From the NCBI GenBank assembly GCA_033763635.1, contig JANRKG010000187.1:1-16061 (forward strand): a stretch of DNA of 16,061 nt. The letters are read 5' to 3'. Positions 8,498-15,800 of the stretch are shown here, one piece after another (positions within the stretch are counted from its first letter, which is position 1; the number at the start of each line of letters is the position of its first letter). Made by a program: the position numbers and the translations under genes. Source of the DNA: JANRKG01 sp033763635 (GTDB lineage: Bacteria > Cyanobacteriota > Cyanobacteriia > GCF-001939115). The notes below the pieces were generated by a model. That model saw only the letters and a program-made list of their open reading frames with translations, was not told the DNA's origin and did no database searches.

Positions 8498-9442
8498 TTA
8501 TTTCGTTGCAACGGGGGTTTGAGGAGATTGGACGATCGCCCCCCCCAAACTCCGAAAATAGGCCACCCCGATCGTCAGCCAAAATATCCCATACCCAATC
8601 ACCTGCACCAGGTAGAGATGATCCCGGTAGCCGATCAGGGTTTTGAGCAGAATTCCCGGAAATTGGCGATCGGGCAAAAACACCTGGGTATTCCAGACTA
8701 GCGGCCCCAGAATGCAGGAACTCTCCCGGACGAGGGGATCATGCAGAAGACAAAGGAAAGCCCATTCAGGATGAATCTGGGTTAAGGCCGTCAGGGCGCG
8801 ATCGGTGTTTCCCAGGGCCGACAACACCAGTCCGCCGACAATCAGCAGCAACAACACCCCCATGACTTGAAAGAAGCGCTTGAGGTTAATCTTGATGCCC
8901 ACTTGAAAGAGCAAAAACCCAATTCCGATCGCCCCCAGCAGTCCGGTTCCCGCTCCAATCACCGAACCAACACCCCCCTGTACCTGGGAGGCCAGGAACA
9001 AAACCGTTTCAAACCCTTCCCGGACCACTGCAAAAAAGATCAACCCAAACACGCCCCATCCGGCTCCATTCCCCTGTTGAAGCGTTGTCCCAATCGTCCG
9101 TTCCACTTCTGCTTTCAGCAAACGGGACTGTTGGGTCATCCAGATCAGCATCCAACTCAGTAACCCGATCGCTAACGCACTGAATACAGCCACCAGGGAG
9201 GGTTTAAAAACGGGAGCGTATTGCTGACTGGCTCCCTCCAACTGGGCGATCGTCCAGGCCAGGAACGTTCCCACCAAAATACTCGTGAGCACTCCGGCCC
9301 CAATGCCGCTATATACCCAGGCATTCAGTTGGCTCTGTTGAGCCTTCTTCAAATACGCCAGCACAATCCCGACGACGAGGGCAGCTTCCACCCCCTCCCG
9401 GAGGGTGACGACAAAGGCAGGTAGGGTAGAACTGATATCCAT
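8498..9442 (-). CDS. FTR1-family iron permease
   Basis: An inner-membrane iron permease of the FTR1/EfeU family, 314 aa. The two family hallmark REGxE motifs are present: REGVE at residues 15-19 and REGFE at 141-145, each within a hydrophobic helix. About seven membrane segments can be drawn, near residues 8-30, 42-65, 83-101, 130-152, 158-182, 190-211 and 278-298. The C-terminal WNTQVFLPD...LLKTLIGYRD block also fits the family. No EfeO- or EfeB-like partner is adjacent. The gene is divergent from the SLH-OprB porin and shares with it a control region holding a Fur box, so iron-repressed expression is inferred. The ATG at 9440-9442 places REGVE in the first helix as expected; its Shine-Dalgarno is weak. 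The gene is rich in HIP1-type sites (seven CGATCG), in contrast to the neighbouring GluRS. Confidence 0.92.
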   Translation of the reverse strand: MDISSTLPAFVVTLREGVEAALVVGIVLAYLKKAQQSQLNAWVYSGIGAGVLTSILVGTFLAWTIAQLEGASQQYAPVFKPSLVAVFSALAIGLLSWMLIWMTQQSRLLKAEVERTIGTTLQQGNGAGWGVFGLIFFAVVREGFETVLFLASQVQGGVGSVIGAGTGLLGAIGIGFLLFQVGIKINLKRFFQVMGVLLLLIVGGLVLSALGNTDRALTALTQIHPEWAFLCLLHDPLVRESSCILGPLVWNTQVFLPDRQFPGILLKTLIGYRDHLYLVQVIGYGIFWLTIGVAYFRSLGGAIVQSPQTPVATK

Positions 9443-9514
9443 ATCACTTTAAAAAAATTCGCAGAAAACCTTGCCAGTCCCTATTCTGGCATTTATTTTT
9501 TTTACGTGATATTC

Positions 9515-9548
9515 TTCTCTTTAAAGAGAATGATTATCATTCTCTTTA
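9515..9548. promoter_or_regulatory. Fur box with an extra overlapping palindrome
   Basis: GAGAATGATTATCATTCTC is a perfect 9-1-9 inverted repeat, very close to the classic Fur consensus GATAATGATNATCATTATC. The symmetry extends to 13-1-13 (9522-9548, centre 9535). The left arm also takes part in a second perfect palindrome, TTCTCTTTAAAGAGAA (9515-9530). The same 8-bp arm therefore occurs three times (9515, 9523 inverted, 9540). The site lies 93 bp upstream of the FTR1 ATG and about 95 bp upstream of the porin start, so it may control both. Confidence 0.85.
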
Positions 9549-9591
9549 TCATGCCCCCGTAGGGTATTGCATTCTTGCAAGTCAGGGGGTT

Positions 9592-9600
9592 TGCTATAGT
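9592..9600 (+). promoter_or_regulatory. Candidate extended -10 promoter of the porin
   Basis: TGCTATAGT is an extended -10 (TGn plus TATAGT, 5/6 to TATAAT). Upstream lie TTCTTG at 9572-9577 (17-nt spacing) and TTGCAA at 9575-9580 (14-nt spacing); neither is a strong -35. The predicted start near 9607 leaves a short leader. Just upstream are the inverted arms TTGCA/TGCAA (9567-9580), flanked by CCCCC (9554-9558) and GGGGG (9585-9589), a possible structured operator. Confidence 0.4.
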
Positions 9601-9629
9601 TTTGGCTCGTATTTTTACTGAGTCTATCT

Positions 9630-11228
9630 TTGAGTGTGAAGAAAAAGTTCATGCGTCTTTTGTGGAGTTTGCTGTTAACGGTGCCGACGATCGCCTCCAT
9701 CCTCCTGGGGGAAAGTACGGTAGTGCTGGCCCAAATCCAACGTTCCAATCCGGTGATGCGGCAGGTAACTTCCGTGTCCCAACTGTCCGATGTGCAGCCG
9801 ACGGATTGGGCATTTCAAGCGTTGCAGTCCCTGGTAGAGCGCTATGGGTGCATCGCAGGGTATCCCGATGGCACGTACCGGGGCAGCCGTCCCATGACCC
9901 GCTACGAATTTGCGGCAGGGTTGAATGCCTGTATGGATCGGGTGAATGAATTGATTGCATCGGCAACAGCGGATTTAGTCACGAAGGAAGATTTAGAAAC
10001 CCTGCGACGGCTTCAGGAAGAATTTGCAGCGGAACTGGCAACCCTGCGGGGGCGAGTCGATGCGCTGGAAGCCCGAACGACAAAACTGGAAGCCCAACAA
10101 TTCTCTACCACGACCAAGCTGAATGGGGAAGCAATCTTCGCCGTGGCTGGAGTTGCAACGGGGCAAGAAAGCCCTGGGGTCGATATTCCCCGAAGCACGA
10201 CTCTGGGATATCGTGCCCGACTCAACTTCGATACCAGCTTTACCGGGCGAGACTTACTGAGAACGCGGCTCCAATCCATTAACCTCAACTACATTGGGTC
10301 CAGAGATGCCCTGGGTCTGCCTGTTCTGACCGCTGGCGATCTCCGGTTTGGTCCCGGTGCCTATGGGATTGACGGAACCAGTCAAGTATTTATTGATGCC
10401 CTGCTTTACAGTTTCCCAGTCGGTGACAAGTTAAATATTGTGCTGGAAGGCAATGCAGGCGCAACCGATGACTTTGCGAGTACCGTCAATCCCTTTATCG
10501 ATGGGGATGGGGCGACGGGTGCAGTCTCTAACTTTGCCACTCGGAATTCCATTTATTACTATGTGGCTGGGAGTGGAGCCGCTGCCCGTTACCAGTTTAA
10601 CGATGCGCTGGAATTAAGCCTGGGGTATCTGGCTCCCCTCGCTAACTCTCCAAGACCGGGAGAGGGGTTGTTCAACGGGGCTTATGGGGCGATCGCCCAA
10701 CTACTGGTGAAGCCCAGTGATCGATTCCAGATTGCCTTTTCCTATATCAATGCCTACAACTCAATTACGGGGACTGGTAGCACAAACTCAAACCTGTTTG
10801 TCTCTGCCGGATTTCGGCCTGTGGTGACAAACTCCTACGGGGTTCAGGCTTCCTTCCAGGTTTCTCCCAACTTTGTCGTCAATGGCTGGGCGGGTTACAC
10901 CGCAGGTCGCGTGATTGGAGCAGGAGACGCAGAGATCTGGACCTACGCTTTAGCGCTAGCCTTCCCGGATATTGGCAAGGAAGGCAACCTGGCAGGAATT
11001 ATCATCGGTCAGGAACCTCGGTTAACCGGAACGAGTGCGAGTCTGCGAAACAATCTGGGACTGTTTGCCGATCGCGATACAGCGCTGCATGTGGAAGGGT
11101 TCTTTACCTATCAAGTGTCCGATAATATTGGCATTACTCCGGCAATTATCTGGAACACAGCCCCCAACCACAATGAACAGAATGCAGATCTCGTTTTGGG
11201 GGTCCTCCGAACAACCTTTGTGTTTTAG
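9630..11228 (+). CDS. SLH-OprB outer-membrane porin (iron uptake porin type)
   Basis: A cyanobacterial outer-membrane porin, 532 aa from the TTG start. Signal peptide: basic KKKFMRLLW, a hydrophobic core, and likely cleavage after VVLA (residue 34). An SLH domain at about 48-108 (QLSDVQPTDWAFQALQ, CIAGYPDGTYRG, MTRYEFAAGLN) anchors the protein to the cell wall. A short coiled coil at about 118-157 is followed by an OprB-like beta barrel from about 165 to the C-terminal phenylalanine, a usual outer-membrane ending. This architecture is the one commonly annotated as 'iron uptake porin' in cyanobacteria. The divergent FTR1 gene and the Fur box between them fit that role. The start is uncertain: TTG at 9630, GTG at 9636 or ATG at 9651. 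The first two keep the lysines that suit a signal peptide, and none has a good Shine-Dalgarno. The substrate is not provable from sequence. Confidence 0.92.
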   Translation: MSVKKKFMRLLWSLLLTVPTIASILLGESTVVLAQIQRSNPVMRQVTSVSQLSDVQPTDWAFQALQSLVERYGCIAGYPDGTYRGSRPMTRYEFAAGLNACMDRVNELIASATADLVTKEDLETLRRLQEEFAAELATLRGRVDALEARTTKLEAQQFSTTTKLNGEAIFAVAGVATGQESPGVDIPRSTTLGYRARLNFDTSFTGRDLLRTRLQSINLNYIGSRDALGLPVLTAGDLRFGPGAYGIDGTSQVFIDALLYSFPVGDKLNIVLEGNAGATDDFASTVNPFIDGDGATGAVSNFATRNSIYYYVAGSGAAARYQFNDALELSLGYLAPLANSPRPGEGLFNGAYGAIAQLLVKPSDRFQIAFSYINAYNSITGTGSTNSNLFVSAGFRPVVTNSYGVQASFQVSPNFVVNGWAGYTAGRVIGAGDAEIWTYALALAFPDIGKEGNLAGIIIGQEPRLTGTSASLRNNLGLFADRDTALHVEGFFTYQVSDNIGITPAIIWNTAPNHNEQNADLVLGVLRTTFVF

Positions 11229-11235
11229 CACTAAA

Positions 11236-12447
11236 TTAGAGAGGGATTTTGAAGCCTCTTAATCCCTCTTTTTGTTCCGCTGCCGTCAACCCCTTTCCCT
11301 GGGCCAATACCCCAAAGTTGCCTAATCCCATTGGGTTAATCAGGGTATGGAGTGCATCCCGCCGTTGTAGGAGGGTTTGCAAGATCTGCCCTGTCGCCTG
11401 GGGGTTGAGGGATGACAATTCCGCCAGCCGATCGCCCAATCCCAGAGCCATCAAAAACAAACTTTGCTGAGTGAATCCAATCGTCTGCAAGCCCAGGCGA
11501 TCGCCCCACCGTTCCAGAGCCGTAAAATCCACATGGGCTGTGATATCTTGCTGCCCAATCTGGAGGTAAGGATTTGAATGGTGGGTGTGCTGGTAGTAAC
11601 ATTGCAATGTTCCCTGCCTGCGGACGGGACTGTAGTACCGGGTTGCAGGATAGCCATAGTCGATCGTCAGCAAATACCCCCGTTGCAGTTTGGTGGCGAT
11701 CGTCTCCAACCAATTCAGAGCCGCTAGATTGATCTCTGTACGGTAGCCATCCGGGTACTTGTCCGAGGGAAAATCGACCTCAATCAAGGCAAAGTATTCG
11801 GCAAATCGGGAAGTCGAAAGTTCCCCAAACACTTCCTGAAAAGGAGCCTCTGAACCTTCCCCCTGGACCGTAGTAACATACACCTCCTGCAACTGCCCTG
11901 CATTCCACACCACTTGATGCACTGGAAACGCATCGATTAATTCATTGGAGAAACAACAGCCGACGATCGCAGGTAATTCTTCCAAATCACACCATTGCAC
12001 CCGTCCGCCCAGGGTCACAACATCCTGGAGTTGCCGCTGCTGTTCCAGGCGCAAGGCGGTCGATTTCTCCACGATTCGGTAGTGGAGGCGATCGAAAAAT
12101 GCAGGAAAGTGACGATAGAGATAGCGCAGGATATCCCCTGCCAGAAACCCCTGTCCGGCTCCCATTTCGACCAATGTAAAGGAATCCGGTGTTCCAAGAT
12201 ACTGATCCATCTCGACAAACTGTTCCGCCAACAATTCCCCAAAATCTTTCCCGACATGAACCGAGGTGAAGAAATCGCCTTGAGTACCCAATTGCGGGGC
12301 CTGGGTGTTGTAATAACCATACTGGGGATGGTAAAGGGCCATCTCCATGAACTCCGAAAAGGAAATTCGAGACCCTGGAGAGGACTGAATATGGGTTTGA
12401 ATGACTTCACAAAAGGGCGACAGGGAATTCAGCACGATCAGGTCCAA
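11236..12447 (-). CDS. SAM-dependent methyltransferase, MidA/NDUFAF7 family
   Basis: A class I SAM-dependent methyltransferase of the MidA/NDUFAF7 (DUF185) family, about 403 aa. Family features: ISFSEFMEMALYHPQYGYY near the N-terminus, GDFFTSVHVGKDFGELLAEQ, the SAM-binding loop LVEMGAGQGFLAGDIL (about 92-107), SNELIDAFPVHQV (about 167-179) and LLTIDYGYP. Mitochondrial NDUFAF7 methylates an arginine of a complex I subunit; a similar target in the cyanobacterial NDH-1 complex is only inference. The start is uncertain: the longest frame begins with TTG at 12445-12447, a GTG lies four codons later (12433-12435), and no clear Shine-Dalgarno is seen. The protein looks cytoplasmic. The 3' end converges on the porin with a 7-bp gap, and its final codons (LRGFKIPL) double as the porin terminator. 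The 5' side is divergent from the small DUF4327-like gene, across 137 bp of AT-rich DNA. Confidence 0.88.
   Translation of the reverse strand: MDLIVLNSLSPFCEVIQTHIQSSPGSRISFSEFMEMALYHPQYGYYNTQAPQLGTQGDFFTSVHVGKDFGELLAEQFVEMDQYLGTPDSFTLVEMGAGQGFLAGDILRYLYRHFPAFFDRLHYRIVEKSTALRLEQQRQLQDVVTLGGRVQWCDLEELPAIVGCCFSNELIDAFPVHQVVWNAGQLQEVYVTTVQGEGSEAPFQEVFGELSTSRFAEYFALIEVDFPSDKYPDGYRTEINLAALNWLETIATKLQRGYLLTIDYGYPATRYYSPVRRQGTLQCYYQHTHHSNPYLQIGQQDITAHVDFTALERWGDRLGLQTIGFTQQSLFLMALGLGDRLAELSSLNPQATGQILQTLLQRRDALHTLINPMGLGNFGVLAQGKGLTAAEQKEGLRGFKIPL
11240..11275 (+). terminator. Intrinsic terminator of the porin gene
   Basis: AGAGGGATT (11240-11248) pairs perfectly with AATCCCTCT (11261-11269) across a 12-nt loop, followed by a T-run (TTTTTG). 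It starts 12 bp after the porin stop and lies inside the last codons of the convergent methyltransferase gene. On the minus strand there is no comparable T-run, so it probably serves mainly the porin. Confidence 0.75.
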
Positions 12448-12571
12448 GCAAATTAGAGAGATAGAAATCTATCAAAAAGATTATATTCAGACTTCAAATG
12501 TCATGAAATATTAAAATACAACCAATTCAAACAACTGTCTTGAATTAAATTTAAAAATCTTTATACGATTC

Positions 12572-12576
12572 GGAGG
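12572..12576 (+). promoter_or_regulatory. Shine-Dalgarno GGAGG of the small protein gene
   Basis: GGAGG lies 8 nt before the ATG at 12585. It is the strongest free-standing ribosome-binding site in the window and supports this 71-codon frame as a real gene. Confidence 0.75.
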
Positions 12577-12584
12577 ATGAAACA

Positions 12585-12800
12585 ATGCCTCTTTCCTATT
12601 CTCTCAGCGAGATTCAAAGTGAAGTGGGTCATTTATTAAGACAAGGAGCCATCGATCGGAGACAACCCATTTATACCCTTTCCCGCTACATTCCCCCGCG
12701 TGATTGGACATTGGTTGAATGCGAGTTAGAAAAGAACGATTTTTTGTTGCGCGATCGAATTGGTGATCTCGTGCCGTTTGAAGAATGGGGAAATGATTAA
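12585..12800 (+). CDS. Small cyanobacterial protein, DUF4327-like
   Basis: A 71-aa soluble, charged protein with no signal peptide, membrane segment or metal-binding cluster. Recognisable blocks are RRQPIYTLSRYIPPRDW, VECELEKNDFLLRDRIGDL and the C-terminal EEWGND. These agree, from memory, with the cyanobacterial DUF4327 family (about 70 aa, function unknown); the family call is moderately sure. Coding evidence is the strong Shine-Dalgarno, a clean ATG, a HIP1-type CGATCG, and isolation between divergent and convergent neighbours. The protein could be two short helical or beta units, but no fold is claimed. It sits between a methyltransferase and a hybrid kinase with no sign of an operon, so context gives no role. 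Confidence 0.75.
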   Translation: MPLSYSLSEIQSEVGHLLRQGAIDRRQPIYTLSRYIPPRDWTLVECELEKNDFLLRDRIGDLVPFEEWGND

Positions 12801-12860
12801 AAAATGGGGGAATGGGTATCGGGAATGGATCTTAAATCCATCCATCATCCATTATCCATT
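12801..12860. repeat. Heptad-like repeat between convergent genes
   Basis: AAAATGGGGGAATGGGTATCGGGAATGGATC, then the complementary-looking TCCATCCATCATCCATTATCCAT. ATGGAT (12825-12830) and ATCCAT (12836-12841) form a 6-bp hairpin with a 5-nt loop. The block fills the gap between the small gene's stop and the kinase stop, and enters the last kinase codons (KERNG). No U-tract follows, so a terminator is doubtful. Confidence 0.55.
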
Positions 12861-15800
12861 TCTCTCTTTTTCTAATGCCATTTGCACCCGATCGTACTCT
12901 GTCTTTAAGCGAGTGAGATAGGGAAGTGCCTCTGTTAAAGGTTGCGATGGAGAGAAGGTTTCCAGTTGCAAACAAATCTGAGAGAGGTCTTTGGCCCCCA
13001 GGTAAGCGCTACTGGACTTTAGGGCGTGGGCAGACTCTTGTAAAGTACCAAGGTCTTTTTGATCGATCGCCTTTGCGATAGCACAGATTAATGAAGGCGA
13101 CTCTTCTAAGTAGCAATCAATAATGTCTATCAGAAATTCACGGGAGTCTGCCCCCGCTATCGCACACAGTTCTTCCAGGACAGCAGGATCAAGGGCGGGA
13201 GAGGAGTCTGACTGTTGAGTTTGAACTTCAAGGGCGCGCAGCGAACCTTCTTTGTAGTTGTTCATCAGGGGTTTACAACGGTTTAATGCCTGAATTAACT
13301 CCTGCACTCGAACAGGCTTACTAACATAGTCCTGCATTCCAGCCTGTAAGCACATTTCTCGATCGCCCTGCATGGCATTAGCAGTCATCGCGACAATGCG
13401 GGGTCTGGTAGTCGCATCAGGCCATTCCTGAGCAATGAGACGGCTAGTTTCCATGCCATCCAGTTCAGGCATCTGGACATCCATCAGAATCACATCATAG
13501 GGTTGACGATGCAAGGCTTCTAACACCTCCAGGCCGTTCCCGGCCACATCCGCCCGATACCCCAGACGCTCCAGCATCAAAAGGGCAACCCGCTGATTCA
13601 CAGGATGATCTTCTGCCAACAGAATTCGCAGGGGGAGCCGTTCTGCCATTGAAGCATCGATGGGGAGGGGAGTCGATCGCAGTTGTTTTTCCCGGGCAGG
13701 ATGGGCATTTAGCACAACGTTGAGAACGTTGAAAAGTTGGGATTGCTTGATGGGTTTACTGAGACAGGCGGCAAAGTAATGCCCTGCCTTACGTTCCGTT
13801 TCATCCGGTTTACTTCCTGACGTTAACATGACGAGGGGTAAATTTTGGCGGTTGGCTTGTCTGCGAATTTCCTTTGCCAGGATAATCCCATCCATTTCGG
13901 GCATTTGCATATCCAGAATTACCAGGTCTACGATGCCACCCTGCTCTAACCACTGTAACGCTGCATGGCCTGTCTGAACTGTGTGAACAATCATTCCCCA
14001 GGATTGTGCTTGCAACTTCAAAATGTGGCAATTGGTGGAATTGTCATCCACAACCAGAAGTTGTTTACCCTCCAGGGCTGGCTCCCCGACTAAAGAAACG
14101 CGATCGGGCAGACCTGGTACCTGAATTGTAAAGTAAAAGACTGATCCAACTCCCAGTTGACTCTCAACTCCCATTTGTCCGCCCATCATCTCACACAGGC
14201 GTTTGCTAATTGCCAGACCCAATCCCGTCCCACCATACTGACGAGTGGTACTGGAGTCTACCTGGCTGAAAGATTTGAACAGGCGATCCAGGCGATCGGC
14301 AGGAATCCCAATCCCGGTATCTTTGACAGCGAATTGAATCTCGTAAAGCGGGGGTTGGGCCTTGGGCCTTGGAGATGGGGAGGAAAGCGCCTGCGCGGTG
14401 ATGGTAATGACCACTTCTCCGGTTTCTGTGAACTTGATGGCATTGCCCAGCAAATTTACTAAAATCTGGCGCAGACGGGTGACATCACCGCAAATCCAAT
14501 TAGGAGTGCGGGGGTCAATCAGATAGGCAAGTTCCAGATTCTTGGCGTTGGCTTTGGGGGCCAGCAGGTCGATCGACTCTTCAACACAATCCCGCAAGTT
14601 AAGGGGCAGGGATTCTAAATCCAGCTTGCCGGATTCAATTTTTGAGAAGTCTAAAATGTCATTAATAATCGTCAGCAGGGCATCCCCACTGCTGCGAATC
14701 GTTTCAACAAACTCTTGCTGATGATCTGCAAGGGAAGTCCCCAACAGCAGCCCAGTCATCCCAATAATGGCATTCATGGGAGTGCGAATTTCATGGCTCA
14801 TCACTGCCAAAAATTCACTCTTCGCCCGATTCGCACTTTCCGCTTCTTGCCGAGCCTGTTCTAGCGCCTGGTTTTTCAGGGTCAATTCCTGTCGCTGACA
14901 GATTTCCTGCTCCAGCAATTGAGCCTGGGCCAAGGCAATCCCCACTTGGGCGGCGACGGCTTCTAGCAGTTCAATTTCATCCGCAGTCCATTCCCGCACC
15001 CGATCGCACTGGTGCAGCCCAATAATGCCATTCAGCCTTCCCTGGTAGGAGGTGCGAATGGATACCATTGACTTCATATCCAATTGCTCACAGGCAGCGG
15101 ACATGGGAGCCAACAGCGGATCGGTAGCAATATCGGGAGAAACGACTGCCTGGGGTTGGCTCAAAACTTTTTCGGCATGAGGGTTGCCCAGCACGGGAAT
15201 CTCTAAGCCAAACAAAGACTTGTACCCCTCTTCCAGATATTCAGCAACCAGCGGAATATGGGGAATGGGGGTTGACACGTAGGCATGAATCAAACAACGG
15301 TTGGCCTGGAACGCTCGCCCTACCTGGGTAGCAGTGGTTTGAAAGATCTGTTCCCGATCGAGACTTTGCCGAATCTCCTCTGTAATTTGCTTCAACAGCA
15401 ATGTCTGCTTGAACTGCTCGTTGAATCTCCGCTCTACTTGCTTGCGAGCCGTAATATCTCGATACTGCCAGAGGTGGCCCTGATAATCTTCTCCGACGAC
15501 GATCGGAATGTAATCTCGCTCTAAAACCCGCCCATCCGCCATCAACAGTTCTTCATTCACAACCACCTGCCTCAGGTTAAGAATTTGTTCGATGCGGGTG
15601 ACAAATTCCTCTGGTTGAGCAAACAGATGCTTGCTTTGTTCTGCTGCGTCGGCACAACTAACCCCAACGAGAGCCTGAGGCGAGGCCGGAATTCCAAAGA
15701 TTTGGCAGAAGATGTCATTGACCAGGGCAATACAACGATCGTGATCTTCCACCAGAACCCCGGCCTGGAGATTGCCGATCAGGACCATTAACCGGGAAGT

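Noticed and set aside
9575..9949. 124-codon plus-strand frame over the porin start
   Set aside because: It is out of frame with the porin, whose signal peptide and SLH domain are unmistakable, and its own translation shows no domain.
12825..12841. Hairpin ATGGAT-CTTAA-ATCCAT as a terminator
   Set aside because: The stem is only 6 bp with few G-C pairs and no T-run follows on either strand; it is better explained by the surrounding repeats.
14900..15420. GAF domain of the right-hand kinase as a bilin-binding photosensor
   Set aside because: The Cys-His chromophore motif and the usual flanking residues are missing; the Cys in SAACEQL has no such context.
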